A DNA stretch of 64,000 bases from Actinobacillus porcitonsillarum (lineage in GTDB: Bacteria > Pseudomonadota > Gammaproteobacteria > Enterobacterales > Pasteurellaceae): contig NZ_CP029206.1 of assembly GCF_003101015.1 (NCBI RefSeq), positions 2,057,001 through 2,121,000 on the forward strand. Direction: 5' to 3'. Below the pieces are notes generated by a model. The model worked only from the letters and a program-made list of their open reading frames with translations, had not been told where the DNA came from and did not search any database. The number at the start of each line of letters is the position of its first letter. Positions within the stretch are counted from its first letter, which is position 1. Position numbers and translations under genes: made by a program. This document shows, piece by piece, positions 43,465 through 51,823 of this stretch.

Positions 43465-44514
43465 TTATTTATCTTTATAATGCACTTCATCACTCACTGC
43501 ATTAAGCCTTTCCGCCGCTTGTTCCGGAGTAAGATCTCGTTGGCTTTCAGCCATCATTTCATAACCGACCATAAATTTACGCACAGTTGCTGAGCGTAAA
43601 AGTGGTGGGTAAAAATGGGCGTGGAGTTGCCAATGTGCATTTTCTTTACCGTTAAATGGGGCAAAATGGAAGCCCATTGAATAAGGGAAGCTGATGTTGA
43701 AGAGATTGTCATAGCGTATCGTTAATTTTTTTAGGGCTAATGCCAAATCTTCTCGTTCCGCCTGATTAAGCTCTTCAATCGATTTAAACTGTTTCGCTTT
43801 TGGTAGTAATAGTGTTTCAAACGGCCACGCTGCCCAATAAGGCACAACGGCAATCCAATCTTCAGTTTCTACGACAATGCGTTCTCGTTTTTCCAGCTCT
43901 CGTTGAGCGTAATCTAGTAATAATGGGCGTTGATGTTTGGCAAAATAATCGGCTTGGCATTCGTCTTCTGTGGCTAATTCATTCGGTAGAAAATTACTTG
44001 CCCAAATTTGCCCATGTGGATGAGGGTTAGAACAACCCATCATTGCCCCTTTGTTTTCAAAGAGTTGCACCCATTGATAACGTTGTTTTAGCTCGCCAAC
44101 TTGCTCTTGCCAAACTTCTACCACTTGTGCGATTTCTTCAACGCTTAGTTGTGGCAAGGTTTTGCTGTGATCCGGCGAAAAGCAGATCACACGGCTCTCG
44201 CCTTGTGTGTGCGAAATTTGGAAAAGAGGATCGTCATTTTCTTCCGGTGCCGGTGTATCCGGTAATAAGGCAGAAAAATCATTTTTGAACACAAACGGTT
44301 TTGTATATGCCGGATTTTGCTCGCCGGTAATCCGTTTATTGCTCGGGCAAAGATAGCAAGTCGGATCATAACTCGGTTTATCTTCTGCCACGATCTCTTC
44401 TTGCTGCCCTTGCCATGGGCGTTTGGCTCGATGCGGAGAAACTAAAATCCATTGATTTTTCAACGGATTAAAACGGCGATGTGGGTGATCGTTTAAAATA
44501 AATTGCGTTGTCAT
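43465..44514 (-). CDS. galT: Galactose-1-phosphate uridylyltransferase
   Basis: Exchanges UMP between UDP-glucose and galactose 1-phosphate in the Leloir pathway. About 349 residues. The HIT-superfamily active site lies in [13 protein letters not shown] (nucleophilic His in HPHGQ, about residue 166), and zinc ligands in YLCPSN (C-x2-C type) and downstream His residues. I chose the ATG at 44514 ([18 protein letters not shown]), which has GGAG 8 bp upstream; a TTG 18 bp earlier would place that ribosome site inside the gene. It has its own CRP-dependent promoter. Confidence 0.96.
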   Translation of the reverse strand: MTTQFILNDHPHRRFNPLKNQWILVSPHRAKRPWQGQQEEIVAEDKPSYDPTCYLCPSNKRITGEQNPAYTKPFVFKNDFSALLPDTPAPEENDDPLFQISHTQGESRVICFSPDHSKTLPQLSVEEIAQVVEVWQEQVGELKQRYQWVQLFENKGAMMGCSNPHPHGQIWASNFLPNELATEDECQADYFAKHQRPLLLDYAQRELEKRERIVVETEDWIAVVPYWAAWPFETLLLPKAKQFKSIEELNQAEREDLALALKKLTIRYDNLFNISFPYSMGFHFAPFNGKENAHWQLHAHFYPPLLRSATVRKFMVGYEMMAESQRDLTPEQAAERLNAVSDEVHYKDK

Positions 44515-44544
44515 ATAATCGCTCCATTTCAATCAGATTTTTGG

Positions 44545-44587
44545 AGTATAGTTTAACTTTGCTTTTTAAGCTGTGATAAGGATCACA
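44545..44587 (-). promoter_or_regulatory. CRP-dependent galT promoter
   Basis: TGTGATAAGGATCACA (44572-44587) is a perfect TGTGA-N6-TCACA CRP site. Downstream on the minus strand is -10 TATACT (44550-44545), giving a predicted start near 44538. The CRP centre at 44579.5 is then at about -41.5, the class II activation position. The -35 is poor, as expected for an activator-dependent promoter. Confidence 0.8.
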
Positions 44588-44643
44588 AGTATAGGGAAAT
44601 ATGTAATATAACATTGTATTTGTACAAAATTTAACATACGTTT

Positions 44644-44711
44644 GTAGGGGAGAATTACATTCGCCCTGATATTCCTGTGAAGGTTTTGGGGCAAATGTAA
44701 TTTGCCCCTAC
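44644..44711. repeat. GTAG-type REPIN copy F (alpha-galactosidase-galT gap)
   Basis: The left arm starts GTAGGGGAGAATTACATTCGCCC (44644-44666). The right arm (44688-44711), read on the minus strand, is GTAGGGGCAAATTACATTTGCCCC. The arms have diverged at several positions but keep the GTAGGG head and the AATTACATT core. The element ends 5 bp from the alpha-galactosidase stop. Confidence 0.8.
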
Positions 44712-44715
44712 ATCG

Positions 44716-46851
44716 TTACACTCGGGTAAATTTCAACAACATTGCAGAAGCAGGATCAATTAACGGCAAGCCTAATCCGACTTTTGCTAACCATTGGCTG
44801 TTAATGATAACTTTTTCGCCCTCTAAGGCTTTTACCATCCATTGTGGTAATTTTTTCATCAAATGCCCGAATTTTCCTTCGGCAAAATTACGAGGTAAAT
44901 CGAGTATTTCTACTTGATAATCGCCTTCAGCTAAATACGGTAAACGTAACGCTTCTTGCCCTAAGTAATCCAACATTGCAAGTTGGCTGATTAAAACAAC
45001 CGCTTGCGAGCCTTCTTTATTAACCACGCCATTCACAAGTGAGGCCGGATCTTTACGGTCTAGTCGGAACGATACGCCATTGTGCAATAACGGGCGTAAA
45101 GACTTATGCAACGCAATGTATTTTGCAAAGTTTTGGCGCTCTTCTTCGCCCTCTTTAACCGGATCAAGTTCTACGCCCATATGTCCGAACAGTGCCGTTA
45201 AGCCACGGAAATTTGCATCTAATTTTCGGTAAGTCGTATGACAGTGATAGCCTCCGATATGCGCTCCCATCACTTCCGGCGGATAGAAATAGCTAAAGCC
45301 ACGTTGAATAGTTTGGCGCTCAAGAGCATCATTATCGTCCGAAGTCCAGAAACGTTGTGAGCGTTTTAAAATTTCATAATCGATACGTCCACCACCGGAA
45401 GAACACGCCTCAAACTCCACATTCGGATATTTTTCGCAAAGCACATCACATAAGCGATACAGTGCTTCAGTTTGTTTGGTAACAGCGGCTTTGCCTTCGT
45501 GTGCGCCTTGTACAATACGGCGGTTCATATCCCATTTCACATAGTCAATGTCGTGATTGCCTAACAACCAATCCATACGTTCGACTAAATAATTAAACAC
45601 ATCAGGATTGCAGAGATCCAACACATACTGATTACGCTCTGCAGGTTGATCGTAGCCTTTTACTTCCAATAACCAATCTGGGTGTTGTTGATAGAGCTTT
45701 GTCGGTTTATTAATCATCTCTAACTCTACCCAAATCCCGAATTGCATACCAAGCTCTTTCACTTGCTGAATAACCGGTGTTAAACCGTTTGGATATTTAC
45801 GTTCATCTAAATACCAATCGCCTAATCCGCCAAAATCATCATCACGTCCGATAAACCAACCATCATCAATAATAAAACGTTCTACGCCCATTTCTGCCGC
45901 CGCTTTTGCCATAGCGATAATATGATCCGGTTTATGGTCAAAATAAACGCCTTCCCAAATATTTAAATGCACAGGACGCGTTTTTTCTTTCGGGAAGCGG
46001 ACAATATGCTCACGGACATATTGATGGAATTGTTGGCTCATACCGTTTAATCCTTCCGCTGAGAAGGTGCTATAAACCCAAGGCGTGGCAACTTCTTCAT
46101 TTTGCTCTAGGCTAATTTCGCCGGCAAAATATAATGCTTCAAGCTGAACAGTTCGGCGACCACGAATATCAATATCGGCACGAATACGATGATTGCCACT
46201 CCAAGCTAAATGAAAGCCCCAAACTTGACCATTTTGCTCTTTAAAGCCATTTTCGCCGACCATTACAATAGGCGGATATTCGTGAGATGTTCTGCCCACT
46301 CGATTTTCTTGAATGAAACCACCATGTTTTAAAGTTTGGCGATTAAGCTGGAACTCTCGTACCCATCTGCCGTAGAAATTGCAAACTTCATCAGCAAACT
46401 CCGGTAATGGTAACGTTACTGCAAGGCGATCAACCGTATAGCGTCCTGCTTTTAAATTACGTAGTTTGTTGCGAGTTTTTAGTACAGACGTTTTTTCATC
46501 AAGCACAAATTCGCTGATAAATTCTAATCCGGCGATTTCATCGGTTTGGCGTAAGATCAAGCGGTCATTTTCTTGCTCAATTTTACTTAATTTGAATACC
46601 GGCATTGAATTCAAACCATTACGATGCCCTTCTAAACTACTGCTTTCAAAATAGCCTCGTCCGTTCTCTGAAATGAGTGATACAGGTACATCAATATCTA
46701 AGCCTCCATTGGTTACGCCAGCTTGTGAAAGCCAAGCACTTTCAGGGCTAAATGTGGAAAGTTTTTCGCCCCAATAAAGGATGCGAGGGTTATCTGATGC
46801 CTCAATAATAAGATCGTTTTTTTGACTAGAAAGACGGATAATATTGCTCAT
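44716..46851 (-). CDS. rafA: Alpha-galactosidase (GH36)
   Basis: Cytoplasmic enzyme releasing galactose from melibiose, raffinose and related alpha-galactosides. About 711 residues. The N-terminal beta-sandwich is followed by a TIM barrel with FIIDDGWFIGRDDD, the nucleophile Asp in YVKWDMNRRI, CSSGGGRIDYE and the acid/base Asp in WTSDDNDALERQ, all GH36 hallmarks (not GH4 MelA). I chose the ATG at 46851 (MSNIIRLSS), which has TTGGAG 9 bp upstream; the longer reading frame runs through a REP unit. It is the second gene after the permease. The symbol follows plasmid RafA; other GH36 names (aga, melA) are in use. Confidence 0.93.
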   Translation of the reverse strand: MSNIIRLSSQKNDLIIEASDNPRILYWGEKLSTFSPESAWLSQAGVTNGGLDIDVPVSLISENGRGYFESSSLEGHRNGLNSMPVFKLSKIEQENDRLILRQTDEIAGLEFISEFVLDEKTSVLKTRNKLRNLKAGRYTVDRLAVTLPLPEFADEVCNFYGRWVREFQLNRQTLKHGGFIQENRVGRTSHEYPPIVMVGENGFKEQNGQVWGFHLAWSGNHRIRADIDIRGRRTVQLEALYFAGEISLEQNEEVATPWVYSTFSAEGLNGMSQQFHQYVREHIVRFPKEKTRPVHLNIWEGVYFDHKPDHIIAMAKAAAEMGVERFIIDDGWFIGRDDDFGGLGDWYLDERKYPNGLTPVIQQVKELGMQFGIWVELEMINKPTKLYQQHPDWLLEVKGYDQPAERNQYVLDLCNPDVFNYLVERMDWLLGNHDIDYVKWDMNRRIVQGAHEGKAAVTKQTEALYRLCDVLCEKYPNVEFEACSSGGGRIDYEILKRSQRFWTSDDNDALERQTIQRGFSYFYPPEVMGAHIGGYHCHTTYRKLDANFRGLTALFGHMGVELDPVKEGEEERQNFAKYIALHKSLRPLLHNGVSFRLDRKDPASLVNGVVNKEGSQAVVLISQLAMLDYLGQEALRLPYLAEGDYQVEILDLPRNFAEGKFGHLMKKLPQWMVKALEGEKVIINSQWLAKVGLGLPLIDPASAMLLKFTRV

Positions 46852-46891
46852 ATTATAAACTCCAATTCGGTTAAATTCTTTGGCTTGTTTA

Positions 46892-46916
46892 CGGGCGGGG
46901 ATACCCTCGCCCATAC
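46892..46916. repeat. Single GTAG-like REP unit (copy G, permease-alpha-galactosidase gap)
   Basis: Read on the minus strand it is GTAT followed by the imperfect palindrome GGGCGAGGG-TAT-CCCCGCCC. It is a decayed relative of copy A, with GTAT in place of GTAG, and has no inverted partner in the 81-bp gap. Confidence 0.55.
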
Positions 46917-46932
46917 AAAATATTCCCTATAT

Positions 46933-48219
46933 TTATGCCCCTACCGCATTACGGCGATGAAGCTGATAGCGCTCTTGCATATTCATTTTGCCTGTTAAGG
47001 TAAAGACGGAAAGTAAGGTAAAGCCAAGCGCAATACAACCTAAAATAAAGTAGGTTTCTTGATAGCCAAATTTGTCGTACCAGCTTCCCACCACTGATGA
47101 CGCTAACATATTGCCCACTTGTTTAATGAATTGGCACGCCACCATATAAATCGTTGCTGAAAAATGAACTTCAAACACATTGCCGATATATTTGAATAAA
47201 CCGACTAAATAGAATGGCACTTCAAACATATGTAAGGTTTTTAACACGACTACGTGCCACGCCTCCGAAGCGTAAGAAGAACCGATAATACGAATGGTCA
47301 TAATAAAACCGGCGGTTAAAAGCGCATTTTTTGCTCCCATACGGTTAATTAAAAGTGGGACAAAGAACATAATGGCTGCATTTAAAAACTCGCCCATCGT
47401 GGTCACATAACCAAACATTTCAATCCCTTCTTCTTTGGAGTCAAAGAAGGTATTAAAGAAATTACCGAACTGTTGGTCAAAAATATCGTAAGTACACGCC
47501 ACGCCCACCACATAAGCTAACAATGCCCAGAAACGAGGAAGTTTGAATAATTTAACGGCTTGTGCAAGGCTGACCGGATTTTTATTTGCACCAAGTTGCG
47601 CCATCACAGAAGCGGTAGAATTTTGCTCTGGTTTTGCAAGTGCGACTAAAATCAGTAACACCACCGCACCGGCTGAACCTAACCAGAACACAGAATTAGG
47701 ATCACGACTGTATAAAATACCGGCAATTGATGCACAAATCCCCCAGCCGATCATTCCGAACATTCTCGCTCGCCCATATTCAAAATGGCTTTGACGGCTA
47801 ACACGTTCTACATAAGCTTCTGAAGCACCTGCGCCCCCTGAGAAAACAAAGCCCATATAAACACCGCCTGTAATTGCCCCTAACCAGATGTTACTTTTTA
47901 ATAACGGCGCAAAGATATAAATAAAGAAAGGTGCGTAGAAAACGAGCGCAACTGCAACTGCCCACAGTAAATGTTTTTTCACGCCTAATTTATCGGTAAC
48001 GTAACCAAAAATCGGCTGGAAGCAGAGTGCAAAAAACGACATCGCTGCAAAAACAATGCCTCGTTCTTCGCCACTCAAGCCGTTAATATCGCCCAACCAA
48101 ATCCCTAAAAACGGATAACAGGTTGCCATAATAAAGAAGTAGGTAAAGAAATAACCGCTAAATACAAAGTAGTTACGGTTGCCCCAATAATAGGCTTTAT
48201 TGGATGTACTTGTTTGCAT
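46933..48219 (-). CDS. Oligosaccharide:H+ symporter, LacY/RafB family
   Basis: Twelve-helix major facilitator permease of 428 residues that imports galactosides with protons. It has the family's N-terminal YFVFSGYFFTYFFIMATCYPFLGIWL, the loop 2-3 motif GYVTDKLGVKK and SEAYVERVSRQSHFEYGRARMFG around helix 4-5, which includes the substrate/proton-linked Glu and Arg region. I chose the ATG at 48219 (MQTSTSNKAYYW): GAGGT lies 6 nt upstream. LacY, RafB, MelY and CscB cannot be separated by eye, and neighbours include both alpha- and beta-galactosidase, so substrates may be raffinose, melibiose and lactose. It heads the leftward transcript and is divergent from the LacI-family regulator. Confidence 0.92.
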   Translation of the reverse strand: MQTSTSNKAYYWGNRNYFVFSGYFFTYFFIMATCYPFLGIWLGDINGLSGEERGIVFAAMSFFALCFQPIFGYVTDKLGVKKHLLWAVAVALVFYAPFFIYIFAPLLKSNIWLGAITGGVYMGFVFSGGAGASEAYVERVSRQSHFEYGRARMFGMIGWGICASIAGILYSRDPNSVFWLGSAGAVVLLILVALAKPEQNSTASVMAQLGANKNPVSLAQAVKLFKLPRFWALLAYVVGVACTYDIFDQQFGNFFNTFFDSKEEGIEMFGYVTTMGEFLNAAIMFFVPLLINRMGAKNALLTAGFIMTIRIIGSSYASEAWHVVVLKTLHMFEVPFYLVGLFKYIGNVFEVHFSATIYMVACQFIKQVGNMLASSVVGSWYDKFGYQETYFILGCIALGFTLLSVFTLTGKMNMQERYQLHRRNAVGA

Positions 48220-48250
48220 ATTGCACCTCATTAGGTTAATTTGATAGCAA

Positions 48251-48268
48251 AATGATAACGTTACCATT
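48251..48268. promoter_or_regulatory. Operator O1 for the LacI-family regulator
   Basis: AATGATAAC-GTTACCATT is an 18-bp palindrome with one mismatch. Its TAACGTTA core (48256-48263) is typical of LacI/GalR-family operators. It overlaps the predicted permease -10 and start point. Confidence 0.75.
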
Positions 48269-48294
48269 TTATCTTTCAAAGCAAATTTTGTTGA
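48266..48294 (-). promoter_or_regulatory. Predicted permease promoter
   Basis: On the minus strand TAAAAT (48271-48266) lies about 18 bp after TTCAAC. Predicted start is near 48259, inside operator O1, with CRP site 1 centred about 46 bp upstream. The -35 is weak, so start position is approximate. Confidence 0.5.
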
Positions 48295-48297
48295 AAA

Positions 48298-48313
48298 TGT
48301 GAAGAAGATCACA
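48298..48313. promoter_or_regulatory. CRP site 1 of the permease/regulator region
   Basis: TGTGAAGAAGATCACA is a perfect TGTGA-N6-TCACA match, centred at 48305.5, between O1 and O2. Confidence 0.8.
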
Positions 48314-48315
48314 TT

Positions 48316-48333
48316 TTTTAACGTTATCATTTC
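48316..48333. promoter_or_regulatory. Operator O2 for the LacI-family regulator
   Basis: TTTTTAACGTTATCATTT shares the TAACGTTA core (48319-48326) and the GTTATCATT half with O1. The core centres are 63 bp apart, six helical turns, which would put both operators on the same DNA face and allow looping. Confidence 0.7.
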
Positions 48334-48338
48334 AATTT

Positions 48339-48354
48339 TGTGAGCAAGATCACA
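48339..48354. promoter_or_regulatory. CRP site 2 of the permease/regulator region
   Basis: TGTGAGCAAGATCACA is a second perfect CRP match, centred at 48346.5. It is 41 bp (about four turns) from CRP site 1 and on the regulator side of O2. Confidence 0.8.
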
Positions 48355-48438
48355 TTTTTATGCTTTCAAAATACGATAGAAAATGCGAAAGTATCGTTAA
48401 ATTTTATAAACCTTAACATTGCTGCCAAAGAGGATGAT

Positions 48439-49434
48439 ATGGCTTCATTGAAAGAAGTAGCAAAACTGGCTGGGGTATCGCTGATGACTGTTTCTCGAGC
48501 GATCAACAACCCGGAACAACTCTCCGAAAAGACGCTCGCTCGTGTTAAACAAGCCATTGAGCAACTTGGCTATGTGCCGAATATTGCTGCCCAAAAAATT
48601 CGAGGAGTGAGTAACAATACTATTGGCGTACTCTCCTTTAGCACTGCAACCACACCGTTTTCTGTGGAAATTTTGTTAGCCATTGAACAAACGGTACGTA
48701 AATACGGCTGGAACAGTTTTGTGATCAACGCTTTTGAAGATAATCCGCAAGATGTCGAACAAGCGGTAGATCTACTTCTCTCACACCGCCCAACCGCCAT
48801 TATTATTACCCGCCACGGCTTAAAAGAAATTAACGTGCCGAAACGCCTTGCTGCTTATCCGATGGTGTTAGCCAATTGCGTTACTCAAGATATTGAGGTG
48901 GCAAGCTATATTCCCGATGATTTTCAAGGTCAAGCAGATGTGATGAGTTTATTAGTGGAGAAAGGATATAAAAAACCACTTTGTCTTTATATTCCTCATA
49001 ATGCCATTGCCGCTCAAAAACGCCAAGAGGGCTTACACACTATCTGGTTTGCACAAAAAAATGCTCATCCGCTAACCGAGTTTTTTATGGATGAAAGTGA
49101 TGACTATCTGCACGGTGCGGACGAGTTGAAAAAACTGTTAGAGCAAGGTGTTGAGCATTTTGATTATGATGTGATTGTTTGTGGAAATGACCGTATCGCT
49201 TTGCTTGCCTACCAAATGTTGCTCGCCAAAGGATTACGTATTCCTCAAGATGTTGCTGTTGTGGGCTACGATAATATGGTGGGAATTGCGCATTTATTCC
49301 TTCCACCGCTGACAACGGTTCAGCTCCCTCACTACGAAATGGGAAAACAAGCCGCACTGCATTTGATTGAAGGTAGAAAGGGAAAGAATACCTATCCGAT
49401 TGAATGTCCGTTGGTTGTAAGAGAATCGTGTTAA
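48439..49434 (+). CDS. LacI-family transcriptional regulator of the galactoside locus
   Basis: The 331-residue protein has the N-terminal HTH LKEVAKLAGVSLMTVSRAINN (about 4-24), the hinge-helix region and a type I periplasmic-binding-like effector domain ending VVGYDNMVGIAHLFLPPLTTVQLPHYEMGKQAA. I chose the ATG at 48439, which has AGAGGA 5 nt upstream; the frame extends 33 codons further with no family-like sequence and would run through the CRP/operator region. It is divergent from the permease and the natural candidate to bind O1 and O2. The inducer is unknown (galactose, melibiose or allolactose are possible), so I do not call it galR, lacI or rafR. Confidence 0.9.
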   Translation: MASLKEVAKLAGVSLMTVSRAINNPEQLSEKTLARVKQAIEQLGYVPNIAAQKIRGVSNNTIGVLSFSTATTPFSVEILLAIEQTVRKYGWNSFVINAFEDNPQDVEQAVDLLLSHRPTAIIITRHGLKEINVPKRLAAYPMVLANCVTQDIEVASYIPDDFQGQADVMSLLVEKGYKKPLCLYIPHNAIAAQKRQEGLHTIWFAQKNAHPLTEFFMDESDDYLHGADELKKLLEQGVEHFDYDVIVCGNDRIALLAYQMLLAKGLRIPQDVAVVGYDNMVGIAHLFLPPLTTVQLPHYEMGKQAALHLIEGRKGKNTYPIECPLVVRESC

Positions 49435-49453
49435 AAAGGCTAGATAAAAAGAA

Positions 49454-49476
49454 ACCCCATAGAAAACCTACGGGGT
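49454..49476. terminator. Terminator between the regulator gene and tRNA-Asn
   Basis: ACCCCATAG (49454-49462) and CTACGGGGT (49468-49476) pair over 9 bp with one wobble. On the minus strand TTTCTTTTTATC follows, so it mainly ends tRNA-Asn transcription; the plus-strand tail is weaker. Confidence 0.75.
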
Positions 49477-49571
49477 AAACCTTTTGTTCTAATTCTGGAG
49501 GTATGAATCAACTGTTTTATAAAAGGAGACAAATAAAACAAGAACAAAAGTAAAAACTAAAGGAAATTAGT

Positions 49572-49647
49572 TGGCTCCTCCTGCGGGACTCGAACCTGCG
49601 ACATATGGATTAACAGTCCACCGTTCTACCGACTGAACTAAGGAGGA
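49572..49647 (-). tRNA. tRNA-Asn (GTT)
   Basis: A 76-nt cloverleaf with encoded CCA. Acceptor TCCTCCT/AGGAGGA, discriminator G, anticodon loop CTGTTAA giving GTT, and D and T arms nearly identical to E. coli tRNA-Asn (TAGTTCAGTCGGTAGAACGG). Confidence 0.97.
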
Positions 49648-49660
49648 ACAAAACGGCGTC

Positions 49661-49689
49661 ATGTTAAGCGAAATTTGTATAGCAGTCAA
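49661..49689 (-). promoter_or_regulatory. Promoter of tRNA-Asn
   Basis: On the minus strand TTGACT (49689-49684) and TAACAT (49666-49661) are 17 bp apart, 14 bp upstream of the tRNA. Confidence 0.7.
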
Positions 49690-49730
49690 ACTCCAAATGG
49701 AGAACTTTCAATTCTTTTCATTCTTTACAA

Positions 49731-50477
49731 TTAAGATTGACATACGGCACAACTCGGCATTTTGGCTAGCTTCATTTCTCTAACTGAAAAATGTAAAGCA
49801 TCAATGATAAATAATTTACCGGATAAATTTTTACCAATACTGAGTAAGACTTTAATCGCCTCCATCGCCTGCATACTGCCAATTACCCCGACAATCGGTG
49901 CCATCACACCAGCCTCAACACAGCTTAATGTTCCTTCGCCAAATAATTGGCTTAGGCATTGGTAGCAAGGCTCATCTTTCTGATAAGTAAAAACCGAAAT
50001 TTGCCCTTCAAATCGAATTGCCGAACCGGAAACAAGCGGTCGTTTTTGTTGAAAACAGTGCAAATTAAGCTGATTACGCACTTCAACATTATCAGTACAA
50101 TCTAGCACAACATCAACTTGAGCAATAAGTCCTGCCCACTCATCTTGTGCAAATTTTTTATGAATGGCTTGAATGGCAATATTCGGATTGATCGCCTGTA
50201 AACGCTTTTTAGCCACTTCGACTTTAGGTAAACCAATATCCGCATCGGTATATAAAATTTGGCGTTGCAAATTGGATAAAGAAATTTCATCAAAATCAAC
50301 CAAAATCAATTTGCCAACACCAGCCGATGCCAAATATTGCAAAGCTGCACAGCCTAAACCGCCCGCGCCGACAATCAAAACTCGGCTCGCTTTTAATTTC
50401 TCTTGTCCGTCAAAATCAACCGCCTTCAAACTAATTTGGCGGTTGTAACGTAACATTTCGTGATCACTAAGTTCCAT
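49731..50477 (-). CDS. moeB: Molybdopterin-synthase adenylyltransferase
   Basis: E1-like enzyme that adenylates the C-terminus of MoaD so it can be sulphurated for molybdopterin synthesis. It has 248 residues (E. coli 249). The ATP-binding VGAGGLGCAALQYLASAG (about 35-52), DCTDNVEVRNQLN and two CxxC zinc pairs (CYQC and the C-terminal CAVC) identify ThiF/MoeB. The alternative ThiF is less likely because moeA is adjacent. I chose the ATG at 50477 (MELSDHEMLRYNRQI), which lies one base after the moeA stop (TAG-T-ATG), implying translational coupling. Confidence 0.94.
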   Translation of the reverse strand: MELSDHEMLRYNRQISLKAVDFDGQEKLKASRVLIVGAGGLGCAALQYLASAGVGKLILVDFDEISLSNLQRQILYTDADIGLPKVEVAKKRLQAINPNIAIQAIHKKFAQDEWAGLIAQVDVVLDCTDNVEVRNQLNLHCFQQKRPLVSGSAIRFEGQISVFTYQKDEPCYQCLSQLFGEGTLSCVEAGVMAPIVGVIGSMQAMEAIKVLLSIGKNLSGKLFIIDALHFSVREMKLAKMPSCAVCQS

Positions 50478-50478
50478 A

Positions 50479-51723
50479 CTATTTAAGTAAACTGTTGAAA
50501 GGTTGAATGGTAACTTTCTCGCCGGCTTGAACTGCGCCACGTTCTGCTTCTAAAACGATGAAACAGTTACTCTCATAAAATGCACTGAAAATATGCGAGC
50601 CTTGTGTGCCAATCGGTTTCACTTCTAATTCGCCACGTTCATTAGCATAATAAAAACCACGCTGGAAATCTTGGCGACCTACCGCTTTTTTCAACGGAAC
50701 AGCACTACAAGCGGTTAAATTTTGAGTAAGTTTTGCAATACTTGGCTCATTCATACCGGATAAATGCGCTAAAGCAGGCTGAACAAGTTGGTAGAATGTA
50801 ACCAAAGCAGAAACAGGATTACCCGGTAAACCAAAGAAAATCGTTTGTTTGGCATTTTCTTGCCCTAGCTTACCAAAAGCAAAAGGTTTACCAGGCTTCA
50901 TTGCAATTTTCCAAAACGCTATTTTGCCTAATTTTTCCAATACATCTTTGGTAAAATCAGCCTCTCCAACAGAAACACCACCGCTGGTAATTAAAATATC
51001 CGCTTCTTGTTGTGCTTGTATAAATTTCGCCTCAAAAATTTGCGGATCATCAGGCAAGATACCGTAATCTATAATTTCACAGTTTAATTTTTCTAACATC
51101 AAACGCACCGCAAATCGGTTAGTGTCATAAATTTTCCCTTCCGTTAATGGCTCGCCTACGCTCGTTAATTCATCGCCTGTTGAAAGAATTGCCACTTTTA
51201 GACGAGGGAAAACCGGCACTTGTGCAATTCCCAAAGAAGCCAATAAAGGTAAAGTTGTTACATTGAGTAAACTTCCTTTCGCTAAAACTAATTCCCCTTG
51301 TTTAACATCTTCTCCCACTCGGCGAATGTTTTGTCCAAGTTTAGGTGTTTTGCAAAAAATAATCTGATTGTCACCGCTTGTTTCGGTTTCTTCTTGCATC
51401 ACAACCGCATCACAACCTTGTGGGATCATTGCCCCCGTCATAATGCGAACACACTCGCCTTGCTTTAACTCGCCATTAAAGGGATTGCCGGCAAAAGATT
51501 TGCCGATTTGCGTGAGTTGATTTCCTTGTGCTAAATCGCTTACACGAACCGCATAGCCATCCATAGCGGAATTATCAAAACTTGGGACATTGATTGGCGA
51601 GAAAATATCTTCTGCCAGAATACGGTTTGCACACGCATTTAAGGCTAAAGTTTCAGTTACTTTAGGTAAAGGAAGCTGCTGCAACATTTGTTGTAACGCT
51701 TCTGTTAAGGGTAAAAGTGCCAT
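50479..51723 (-). CDS. moeA: Molybdopterin molybdenumtransferase
   Basis: Inserts molybdate into adenylylated molybdopterin to form molybdenum cofactor. The 414 residues match MoeA. NVPSFDNSAMDGYAV (about 43-57), ILSTGDELTSVGEPL and TSGGVSVGEADF (about 246-257) are family signatures, as is FGLPGNPVSALVTF. AAAGAGGAT precedes ATG. It forms an operon with moeB, separated by a single base, as in E. coli moeAB. Confidence 0.96.
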   Translation of the reverse strand: MALLPLTEALQQMLQQLPLPKVTETLALNACANRILAEDIFSPINVPSFDNSAMDGYAVRVSDLAQGNQLTQIGKSFAGNPFNGELKQGECVRIMTGAMIPQGCDAVVMQEETETSGDNQIIFCKTPKLGQNIRRVGEDVKQGELVLAKGSLLNVTTLPLLASLGIAQVPVFPRLKVAILSTGDELTSVGEPLTEGKIYDTNRFAVRLMLEKLNCEIIDYGILPDDPQIFEAKFIQAQQEADILITSGGVSVGEADFTKDVLEKLGKIAFWKIAMKPGKPFAFGKLGQENAKQTIFFGLPGNPVSALVTFYQLVQPALAHLSGMNEPSIAKLTQNLTACSAVPLKKAVGRQDFQRGFYYANERGELEVKPIGTQGSHIFSAFYESNCFIVLEAERGAVQAGEKVTIQPFNSLLK

Positions 51724-51823
51724 AATCCATCCTCTTTGTCATAAAGAAAAGGGCGTATTAACGCCCTTAATTTCTTTTAGTTTACCTGATTTTCATCAAA
51801 ATTCGAATGATCTTCGAAAGGTT

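Noticed and set aside
46852-46914. Longer alpha-galactosidase start at 46914
   Set aside because: The extension is a translated REP unit; GGAG precedes the ATG at 46851, where family similarity starts.
48340-48438. Longer regulator start at the GTG 48340
   Set aside because: It would translate the CRP/operator region and adds no LacI-family sequence; the ATG at 48439 has a good ribosome site and begins the HTH domain.
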